DNA of 7,109 bases. It comes from a bacterium. GTDB lineage: Bacteria > CBDUZB01 > JAGLHV01. Location: the NCBI GenBank assembly GCA_023143305.1, contig JAGLHV010000063.1, forward strand, positions 1 through 7,109, written 5' to 3'. Positions 1-5,089 of this stretch are shown one piece after another (position 1 is the stretch's first letter; the number at the start of each line of letters is the position of its first letter). Both the position numbers and the translations under genes were made by a program. The notes beneath the pieces were generated by a model. It did not search any database. It was not told the DNA's origin and saw only the letters and a list, made by a program, of their open reading frames with translations.

Positions 1-465
1 ATTGGGGATTTTGATTTAATTATTTGCGGTAAACAGGCGATAGATGGGGATACTGCGCAAGTAGGACCGGGTATTGCCGAAGAATTAAATATTCCCTGTG
101 TAACTTATGTTAAAAAAATTGAAAAGATAGAAGAAGATAAAATATGTGTGGAAAGATTAATGGAAGAAGGATATGCAGCAATTCAATTACCTTTACCGGC
201 TTTAATTACTGTTGTTAAAGAGATTAATGATCCCAGGCTTCCTTCTTTAAGAGGAATGATGAAAGCTAAGAAAACACAAATTACTATTTTGAATGCAGCG
301 GATATTGCTGCTGAAACTAATAGAATCGGGCAGGTGGGTTCTCCTACTTTAGTAAGTAAAATTTTTGCTCCTCCTTTTAAAGGAAAAGGAGAAATGATTT
401 TAGGTACTGTGGAAGAGCAAGTAGAAAAAATAGTGGAGAAATTAAAAGAAACAAAGGTGATTTAA
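1..465 (+). CDS. etfB: Electron transfer flavoprotein subunit beta, C-terminal part (5'-truncated)
   Basis: The frame is open from base 1 to the TAA at 463-465, giving 154 residues. Family members are usually about 260, so roughly the first 100 residues lie left of the window. An internal ATG at 148 is not the true start, because homology continues upstream of it. Residues 9-24 of the fragment (CGKQAIDGDTAQVGPG) form the nucleotide-binding loop of EtfB. The DGDTAQVGP wording is that of clostridial-type ETFs, where this site can hold a second FAD, rather than the AMP-binding mammalian form. The stretch LPLPALITVV followed by NDPRLPSLRGMMKAKK is the typical EtfB C-terminal region. With EtfA it forms a soluble cytoplasmic flavoprotein that takes electrons to or from an acyl-CoA dehydrogenase or similar flavoenzyme. 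Its stop overlaps the etfA start, so the two are translationally coupled. Family assignment is firm; bifurcation is inferred. Confidence 0.95.
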   Translation: MGDFDLIICGKQAIDGDTAQVGPGIAEELNIPCVTYVKKIEKIEEDKICVERLMEEGYAAIQLPLPALITVVKEINDPRLPSLRGMMKAKKTQITILNAADIAAETNRIGQVGSPTLVSKIFAPPFKGKGEMILGTVEEQVEKIVEKLKETKVI

Positions 466-467
466 TG
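453..467 (+). promoter_or_regulatory. Ribosome binding site and stop/start overlap joining etfB and etfA
   Basis: AAAGGTGA at 453-460 lies four bases before the etfA ATG at 465-467. The etfB stop TAA (463-465) shares its last base with that ATG. Ribosomes ending etfB can restart on etfA, consistent with 1:1 production of a heterodimer. Confidence 0.7.
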
Positions 468-1694
468 AGCATAAAAATTTTAGAAGATAAATGTACGGGT
501 TGTTCTTTATGTGTGAAAAGTTGCCCTTTTGGGATGATTAAGATTGTCTCGCGTGAAGAAGCAGGAAAACCTCATTCTAAATATAAAAAGATTGCTGTCA
601 TTGATGCTGGGTGTAATTTGTGCGGAGCTTGTGAAGAGGCATGTCCTTTTGGGGCAATAGTTATTAAAAAAGAAGTAAAAGAGCCGGTAGTCGATTTAAA
701 GGAATATAAAAATATATGGGTTTTTGCCGAACAGAAAAAAGGGAAAGTACAGGGGGTAGCTTATGAATTATTGAATGAAGCTTGCCGTCTGTCCGGGCAG
801 CTTAAAGAAAAAGTAGCTGCTGTGCTGTTGGGTGAAAACGTAGAAAAAGAAGCTAATCAATTAATTGCCCATGGGGCGGATATAGTTTATTTGGTTGAAC
901 ATCCAATATTGAAAGAATTTCAGGACGATCCTTATACTGATATTTTAGCTGATTTAATCAGGAAAGAAAAACCCCAGATTATTCTTATGGGAGCTACAAC
1001 CATAGGCCGTTCTTTTGCTTCCCGCATAGCTGCGCGTATACATACCGGTTTGACTGCGGATTGTACAGGATTGGAAATAGATACGCAGGAAAAAATTTTA
1101 TTGCAGACCCGGCCGGCTTTCGGGGGAAATATTATGGCTACTATTAAAACCCCGTATCATCGTCCTCAAATGGCTACGGTAAGGCATAAAGTATTTAAAA
1201 AGAGGCCTCCGGAAGAAGGAAGAAAAGGGGAAATTATTCGTAAGGTATATGATGAAAATTCATTTACCTGTCGTACTAAATTGTTGGATATGGTAGAAGA
1301 TTTAACCCAGAAGATTAATATAGCTGATGCGGATATTATTGTTTCCGGGGGACGGGGATTAGGTGACCCCAAAAATTTTAAACTTATTGAGGAATTAGCA
1401 CAGGCCGTTGGAGGTGCAGTGGGTGCAAGCCGGGCAGCAGTAGATGAAGGATGGATACCTTACTCGCATCAAGTGGGTCAGACAGGCCGTACTGTTTGTC
1501 CTAAGATTTATATTGCCTGTGGTATTTCCGGTGCGATTCAGCATTTAGTAGGAATGCAATCTTCGGATATTATCGTGGCTATAAATCGTGATGTTAATGC
1601 TCCTATCTTTAAAGTTGCTACTTACGGTATTGAAGGAGATCTCTTTGAAGTAGTTCCTGCCTTAACCAAAAAATTTAAAGAAATTTCAGGATGA
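465..1694 (+). CDS. etfA: Electron transfer flavoprotein subunit alpha with N-terminal 2[4Fe-4S] ferredoxin domain
   Basis: The 409-residue protein has three parts. Residues 1-67 are a ferredoxin domain with two CxxCxxCxxxCP motifs (Cys10/13/16/20 and Cys50/53/56/60). Residues about 84-240 are the ETF alpha N-terminal domain, starting IWVFAEQ. Residues about 285-409 are the FAD-binding domain, with GGRGLG (295-300), HQVGQTG (335-341) and the EtfA signature IYIACGISGAIQH (348-360) leading to VAIN (371-374). Plain EtfA is about 310-340 residues; the extra length is the ferredoxin domain. This layout is known from Acetobacterium woodii CarE (caffeyl-CoA reductase complex) and LctC (lactate dehydrogenase complex), both electron-bifurcating or confurcating. 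The start ATG at 465 overlaps the etfB stop by one base and follows an AGGTGA ribosome site at 455-460. Which dehydrogenase it serves cannot be seen here. No convincing terminator follows it. Confidence 0.95.
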   Translation: MSIKILEDKCTGCSLCVKSCPFGMIKIVSREEAGKPHSKYKKIAVIDAGCNLCGACEEACPFGAIVIKKEVKEPVVDLKEYKNIWVFAEQKKGKVQGVAYELLNEACRLSGQLKEKVAAVLLGENVEKEANQLIAHGADIVYLVEHPILKEFQDDPYTDILADLIRKEKPQIILMGATTIGRSFASRIAARIHTGLTADCTGLEIDTQEKILLQTRPAFGGNIMATIKTPYHRPQMATVRHKVFKKRPPEEGRKGEIIRKVYDENSFTCRTKLLDMVEDLTQKINIADADIIVSGGRGLGDPKNFKLIEELAQAVGGAVGASRAAVDEGWIPYSHQVGQTGRTVCPKIYIACGISGAIQHLVGMQSSDIIVAINRDVNAPIFKVATYGIEGDLFEVVPALTKKFKEISG

Positions 1695-1806
1695 AATAGT
1701 TTTGGTATATTTTGAAGTAGTTTATAGAATGTATCAACTCTAATGATTTCTATATTGACTCCAAAAGATATTTCCCGATTTAACAGGAATATAATTCATA
1801 TCATTT

Positions 1807-1822
1807 TTAATTACTTAATTAA
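1807..1822. repeat. AT-only perfect palindrome (7-base arms, 2-base centre)
   Basis: TTAATTA, CT, TAATTAA is a perfect inverted repeat about 60 bases upstream of the -35 box of the following operon. It could be an upstream activator or repressor site, or a weak AT cruciform. In a region this AT-rich such palindromes also arise by chance, and it matches no operator consensus I can name. Confidence 0.3.
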
Positions 1823-1881
1823 CCAATAGAAAAAAATTAAAGTCAGAATGTTTTTTGCTAATAACTTGTTTCAAATAAAAG

Positions 1882-1910
1882 TTGACTTTTTTCGGGAAAG
1901 AGGATAAAAT
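1882..1910 (+). promoter_or_regulatory. Sigma-70-type promoter of the 2-oxoacid:ferredoxin oxidoreductase operon
   Basis: The -35 box TTGACT (1882-1887) is one base off TTGACA and the -10 box TAAAAT (1905-1910) is one base off TATAAT, with an optimal 17-base spacer. Transcription would start near 1917, leaving a leader of about 34 bases before the ferredoxin ATG at 1951. The spacer contains TCGGGAAA (1892-1899), the exact reverse complement of TTTCCCGA at 1771-1778. A control protein could therefore bind both copies, although eight bases is short. Confidence 0.7.
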
Positions 1911-1950
1911 AAATATTTGGAAATCCTCGAATATAAAAGAAAGATAGTAT

Positions 1951-2163
1951 ATGATAAAAATTAATATTGACCAGGAAAGATGTAAGGGTTGTAGATTATG
2001 CGTTATTGTTTGCCCAAAAGATATTATAATTATGAGTGAGCATCTTAATTCCGCCGGATATCATCCGGCAATAAAAATCGAAGAAAAAGAAAAGGATTGC
2101 ATTGCCTGTGGAAAGTGTTATCAAATGTGTCCGGAAGTAGCTATTGAAATAAATAAGGAATAG
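1951..2163 (+). CDS. 2-oxoacid:ferredoxin oxidoreductase delta subunit (2[4Fe-4S] ferredoxin)
   Basis: This 70-residue ferredoxin has two complete cluster motifs, Cys11/14/17/21-Pro and Cys50/53/56/60-Pro, separated by a 28-residue linker that includes SAGYHP, a wording common in KorD/VorD subunits. It carries electrons from the cluster in the beta subunit out to soluble ferredoxin. It is the first gene of the operon and has its own promoter upstream at 1882-1910. The ribosome site is weak (AAAGAAAGA, 1936-1944). The GTG start of the alpha subunit follows after eight bases. The length and the position before alpha, beta and gamma match the kor/vor DABC order, so the subunit role is firm although the substrate is not. 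Naming varies (korD, or vorC in methanogens), so no symbol is given. Confidence 0.93.
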   Translation: MIKINIDQERCKGCRLCVIVCPKDIIIMSEHLNSAGYHPAIKIEEKEKDCIACGKCYQMCPEVAIEINKE

Positions 2164-2171
2164 AAAAAAAA

Positions 2172-3227
2172 GTGAAAAAAAGAATTTTAATCAGAGGTAA
2201 TGATGCAATAGGAGAGGGAGCGATACAATCAGGATGCATGGCCTATTTTGGTTATCCCATTACCCCCCAAAATGAATTGACAGCTTATATGGCGAAGATA
2301 ATGCCGAAAATAGGAGGGGTTTTTATTCAGGCAGAAAGCGAGATTGCTGCTATTAATATGGTTTTTGGTGCATCTTTAACCGGTGTGCGTACGATGACTT
2401 CTTCTTCTTCTCCGGGAATAAGCTTAAAACAAGAAGGAATTTCTTATATGGCTGCTTGCCAGTTGCCGGGAGTGATTGTTAATGTTCAGAGGGGTGGTCC
2501 CGGATTGGGTAATATTGCCGGTAGCCAGGGAGACTATTTTCAGGCTACCAGAGGCGGGGGGCATGGGGATTATAGAACCATTGTTTTAGCCCCTTATTCT
2601 GTGCAGGAAATGTTTGACCTGACTTGTTTGAGTTTTGAATTAGCGGATAAATATCGTAGTCCGGTGATGGTGTTATCTGATGGTGTTGTCGGCCAGATGC
2701 TTGAACCTATACATAAAGATGATAAAAACGTTGAGAGAAAAATTAAGGACAAAGATTGGATTTTGGATGGTTGTAAAGGGCGGGAACCAAGGATGGTTCG
2801 TTCTTTATTGTTGGGAGAGGAAGAGCTGGAGAAGTATAATTGGGAATTGAATAATAAATATAAAAGAATAAAAGAGCAGGAAATAAGGGCTGAGTTATAC
2901 AATGTTGAAGATGCGGAAATAGTAATTATTGCTTATGGTATTGCAGCCCGAATGGGAAAACAGGCGGTTAAAGAAGCTCGCCGGCAGGGTTTGAAAATAG
3001 GGATGATTCGTCCTATTACTCTTTGGCCCTTTCCGGAACAGATTGTTGGAAATATTGCGCAAAAAGTAAATTCAATTTTGGTAATAGAGATGAGTTTAGG
3101 GCAGATGATAGAAGATGTCAAATTAGCTGTGGAAGGGAAAACAAAAGTACATTTTTATGGCCGGCCGGGAGGAAGTGTTTTAGAAGTAGAAGAAATTTTA
3201 GATAAATTAAGGGAGATTTCAAATTAA
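2172..3227 (+). CDS. vorB: 2-oxoacid:ferredoxin oxidoreductase alpha subunit, 3-methyl-2-oxobutanoate (VorB) type
   Basis: The 351-residue alpha subunit binds the pyrimidine end of thiamine pyrophosphate and forms the active site with the beta subunit. Visible motifs are GYPITPQNE (27-35), QAESEIAAINMV (53-64), TSSSSPGIS (76-84), a glycine-rich RGGPGLGNIAGSQGDYFQA (107-125) and GGGHGDYR (128-135). The transketolase C-terminal-like domain occupies about residues 225-345. The length and these motifs match the VorB branch, which oxidises branched-chain 2-oxoacids to acyl-CoA. Many KorA (2-oxoglutarate) proteins are longer, but substrate cannot be fixed from sequence alone. The start is a GTG eight bases after the ferredoxin stop. 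Its ribosome site AGGAA (2156-2160) lies before that stop and is separated from the GTG by 11 bases, including a run of eight A. Beta follows with a two-base gap. Confidence 0.92.
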   Translation: MKKRILIRGNDAIGEGAIQSGCMAYFGYPITPQNELTAYMAKIMPKIGGVFIQAESEIAAINMVFGASLTGVRTMTSSSSPGISLKQEGISYMAACQLPGVIVNVQRGGPGLGNIAGSQGDYFQATRGGGHGDYRTIVLAPYSVQEMFDLTCLSFELADKYRSPVMVLSDGVVGQMLEPIHKDDKNVERKIKDKDWILDGCKGREPRMVRSLLLGEEELEKYNWELNNKYKRIKEQEIRAELYNVEDAEIVIIAYGIAARMGKQAVKEARRQGLKIGMIRPITLWPFPEQIVGNIAQKVNSILVIEMSLGQMIEDVKLAVEGKTKVHFYGRPGGSVLEVEEILDKLREISN

Positions 3228-3229
3228 AA

Positions 3230-3976
3230 ATGAAGAAACTTTTTTCCTATCCGGACAGTTTAAAGAAAGCCAGGTTTTCTTATTGTCCCGGGTGTGGACA
3301 CGGAATAGTTCACCGCTTGTTGGCAGAGGTAATTGATGAATTTAAAATAAGGGAAAAGACAATAGGGATTGCTCCGGTAGGATGTGCTGTTTTTGCTTAC
3401 CATTACTGGAATTTTGATGTTACCGAGGCAGCCCATGGAAGGCCGCCGGCCGTAGCTACCGGGATAAAAAGGGTTTTACCTGATAGAATTGTTTTTACTT
3501 ATCAGGGAGACGGAGATTTAGCTTCTATTGGAGCGGCGGAAATACTTCATGCTGCTAATCGGGGAGAAAATATCACGGTAATTTTTATTAATAACGCTAT
3601 TTATGGAATGACCGGGGGACAGATGGCCCCTACTACTCTGATAGGACAAAAAACATGGACTTCACCCGGAGGCCGTAAAGCAGAATTAAGTGGTTATCCC
3701 ATGAAGATATCAGAAGCTCTGGGACAGTTGGACGGTGTTCACTATATTGAACGGGTAGCAGTAAATAACCCTGAAAATGTACTCAAAGCAAAAAAGGCAA
3801 TAAAAAAAGCATTTAAAAATCAAATTGCCAACAAAGGATTTTCTTTAGTAGAAGTTTTATCTATGTGTCCTGTTGGGTGGGCGGTAACTTCAGTGGAAGC
3901 TCTCCGGTGGATAGAGGAAAAGCTAATACCCGTTTATCCTTTGGGCGTAATAAGAGATAAAAGTAAATCGACTTAA
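3230..3976 (+). CDS. 2-oxoacid:ferredoxin oxidoreductase beta subunit (TPP-binding)
   Basis: The 248-residue protein carries the thiamine pyrophosphate and Mg site: GDGD at 93-96 leading to FINN at 119-122, followed by YGMTGGQMAPTT (125-136). The entry motif CPGCGHG (19-25), Cys52 in APVGCAV and Cys213 in SMCPVGW correspond to the four cysteines that hold the proximal [4Fe-4S] cluster in related archaeal enzymes. The catalytic and redox equipment therefore looks complete. HGRPPAVATGIKR (69-81) is another family hallmark. It pairs with the alpha subunit encoded two bases upstream to decarboxylate the 2-oxoacid. The ribosome site is probably GGGAG (3211-3215), inside the end of alpha and 14 bases before the ATG, so translation is probably coupled. 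Length is slightly under the usual 250-290. Equivalent genes are called korB, or the first part of methanogen vorA. Confidence 0.93.
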   Translation: MKKLFSYPDSLKKARFSYCPGCGHGIVHRLLAEVIDEFKIREKTIGIAPVGCAVFAYHYWNFDVTEAAHGRPPAVATGIKRVLPDRIVFTYQGDGDLASIGAAEILHAANRGENITVIFINNAIYGMTGGQMAPTTLIGQKTWTSPGGRKAELSGYPMKISEALGQLDGVHYIERVAVNNPENVLKAKKAIKKAFKNQIANKGFSLVEVLSMCPVGWAVTSVEALRWIEEKLIPVYPLGVIRDKSKST

Positions 3977-3985
3977 AATTCAAGC

Positions 3986-3992
3986 AGGGTGA
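3986..3992 (+). promoter_or_regulatory. Strong ribosome binding site for the gamma subunit
   Basis: AGGGTGA sits seven bases before the ATG at 4000. It is the best-spaced ribosome site in this operon and fixes the start choice for the gamma subunit. Confidence 0.7.
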
Positions 3993-3999
3993 AATATTT

Positions 4000-4542
4000 A
4001 TGTTTGAGGAATTAATTATTGCCGGTTATGGAGGACAGGGGATAATGTTTTGCGGAACATTATTGGCTCATTTGGCAATGGAGGAAGGATTAAATGTGAC
4101 TTTTTTTCCTTCTTACGGAGCAGAAATGCGGGGAGGAACGGCTAATTGTCGTGTAGTTATTTCCCGGGAAGAAATAGGTTCGCCAATGGTAAAAAATCCT
4201 TCTTCTTTGATTATTTTTAATAAACCTTCTTTAATTAAATTTTCCGGACAATTAAAAGAAAAGGGATTATTAATTATAAATTCTTCTCTTGTTGAAGAAG
4301 AAATTGTTAAAGAAGGGATAGAAGTGATAAGGGTTCCTGTTACTCAGATTGCGCAAAAATTGGGGAATGATAAAGTGGCTAATATGGTAGCCTTAGGAGT
4401 TTATATCAGGCAAAAAGGAATAGTTTCATTAGAGAGTGCTATTAAAGGTTTAGAAAGTATTTTGCTTCTTAAAGATAAGGAAGAAAAAAAGAATTTGATT
4501 GAAATCAACCGGGAAGCGTTGAAGTCCGGGTTTAATTATTAG
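4000..4542 (+). CDS. 2-oxoacid:ferredoxin oxidoreductase gamma subunit
   Basis: The 180-residue protein belongs to the pyruvate/ketoisovalerate oxidoreductase catalytic (gamma) domain family. It opens with GYGGQGIMF (9-17), the glycine-rich family motif, followed by PSYGAEMRGGTANC (37-50), the second hallmark, and SPMVKNPSSLIIFN (61-74). In related enzymes this domain takes part in subunit assembly and coenzyme A handling. It is encoded 23 bases after the beta stop, with its own good ribosome site, and completes the delta-alpha-beta-gamma set. In some methanogens beta and gamma are fused; here they are separate. No terminator hairpin is evident after the TAG at 4540-4542, so transcription may continue into the acetyltransferase gene. 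Length is normal for the family (about 175-190). The usual name would be korC, depending on substrate. Confidence 0.92.
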   Translation: MFEELIIAGYGGQGIMFCGTLLAHLAMEEGLNVTFFPSYGAEMRGGTANCRVVISREEIGSPMVKNPSSLIIFNKPSLIKFSGQLKEKGLLIINSSLVEEEIVKEGIEVIRVPVTQIAQKLGNDKVANMVALGVYIRQKGIVSLESAIKGLESILLLKDKEEKKNLIEINREALKSGFNY

Positions 4543-4615
4543 ATGGCTTCGTAGATAATAGGATAAAAAAGGTTGTTGTATTGTAGAACTTATTTTAATT
4601 GAAAAGGGTGGAAAA

Positions 4616-5083
4616 ATGGTTATTCGGAAAGCAAAAGTTGGTGATGTAGAAGGCATGCATAAATTAATTAATTACTATGCTAATAAAAAAGAAATGTTGC
4701 CCCGGGCTCGTAATGAACTTTATGAAAATATACGGGATTTTTTTATAGTGGAAGAAAAAGGAAAGATTGTTGCTTGTTGTGCCCTTCATGTAGCATGGGG
4801 AGATTTAGCGGAAGTAAAAGCAATGGCTATTTCTCCGCGATGGCAAAGAAAAGGTTTAGGGAGCACTCTTTTAGATAAATGCTTCCAGGAAGCAGTGTTG
4901 TTGGGAATAAAGAAAGTTTTTGCTTTGACTTTTAAACCGCAATTTTTTCTAAAACATGGTTTTAAGCAGGTAAAAAGAGAAAGCCTTCCGCACAAAATAT
5001 GGAGTGAGTGCATCAATTGTCCGATGTTTCCTGATTGTAACGAAGTGCCTATGGTGAAAAAAATTACTAAAAGAAAGGGGTGA
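4616..5083 (+). CDS. GNAT N-acetyltransferase, resembling short-form N-acetylglutamate synthase
   Basis: The 155-residue protein is a single GNAT domain. The acetyl-CoA pyrophosphate loop is AISPRWQRKGLGSTLL (71-86), with the Q-x-x-G-x-G core at Gln77-Gly82. LPRARNELYENIRDF (28-42) and ALTFKPQFFLKHGF (103-116) resemble short ArgA-like synthases that acetylate glutamate for arginine synthesis, so that role is likely but not proven. The C-terminus has Cys132, Cys135 and Cys141 in ECINCPMFPDCNE, a tail I recall from anaerobe members of this subfamily; it might bind metal or sense redox state. The ribosome site AGGGTGG (4605-4611) is four bases before the ATG. The gene lies 73 bases after the gamma subunit, with no clear promoter or terminator between them, so it may be the operon's last metabolic gene. 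No other arginine gene is in the window. Confidence 0.8.
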   Translation: MVIRKAKVGDVEGMHKLINYYANKKEMLPRARNELYENIRDFFIVEEKGKIVACCALHVAWGDLAEVKAMAISPRWQRKGLGSTLLDKCFQEAVLLGIKKVFALTFKPQFFLKHGFKQVKRESLPHKIWSECINCPMFPDCNEVPMVKKITKRKG

Positions 5084-5089
5084 AAAATG
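5075..5089 (+). promoter_or_regulatory. Ribosome binding site overlapping the acetyltransferase stop
   Basis: AAGGGGTG (5075-5082) runs into the TGA stop at 5081-5083, and the next ATG is at 5087. The ribosome site of the exported protein is therefore inside the end of the upstream gene, which indicates translational coupling. It also supports 5087 as the start. Confidence 0.7.

Larger units (their letters stand above)
1695..1950. other. Non-coding control region between the etf and 2-oxoacid oxidoreductase operons
   Basis: This 256-base stretch is very AT-rich and has no open frame of gene-like quality on either strand. It is the longest non-coding segment in the window, between operons otherwise packed within a few bases. 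It contains the promoter at 1882-1910 and the palindrome at 1807-1822. I see no GC-rich hairpin followed by a T-run that would clearly terminate the etf transcript, and no tRNA, riboswitch or T-box pattern that I recognise. Confidence 0.7.

Noticed and set aside
1166..1372. A 68-codon minus-strand open frame inside etfA
   Set aside because: It is the complement of conserved ETF alpha coding sequence, with no motif of its own.
1755..1795. A second possible promoter: TTGACT at 1755-1760 and a perfect TATAAT at 1790-1795
   Set aside because: The boxes are 29 bases apart, far from the 16-18 needed. Nothing near 1767-1772 resembles a -35 box for the TATAAT, and ATTTAA at the correct distance from TTGACT is a poor -10. 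An extended or activator-dependent promoter cannot be excluded.
1801..1860. An intrinsic terminator for the etf operon built on the AT palindrome
   Set aside because: The stem is entirely A/T with a two-base centre and is followed by A-rich rather than T-rich sequence, so it would not form a stable RNA hairpin of the usual kind.
2594..2902. A 102-codon minus-strand open frame within the alpha subunit gene
   Set aside because: It is fully antisense to a strongly conserved gene, Ser/Leu-rich, with no recognisable domain or ribosome site.
3023..3205. A 60-codon plus-strand open frame inside the alpha subunit gene
   Set aside because: It is an out-of-frame reading of the conserved C-terminal domain, with no family match and no independent ribosome site.
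4543..4615. A promoter or terminator between the gamma subunit and acetyltransferase genes
   Set aside because: TTGTTG at 4573-4578 has no -10 box at a suitable distance, and there is no GC stem followed by T's. I see only AT-rich spacer plus the acetyltransferase ribosome site.
4450..4656. A minus-strand open frame spanning the gamma subunit end and the 73-base gap
   Set aside because: It overlaps two well-supported plus-strand genes, and its translation is Phe/Ile/Pro-rich with no recognisable domain.
4786..5016. A minus-strand open frame inside the acetyltransferase gene
   Set aside because: It is fully antisense to a GNAT domain with clear motifs and shows no domain of its own.
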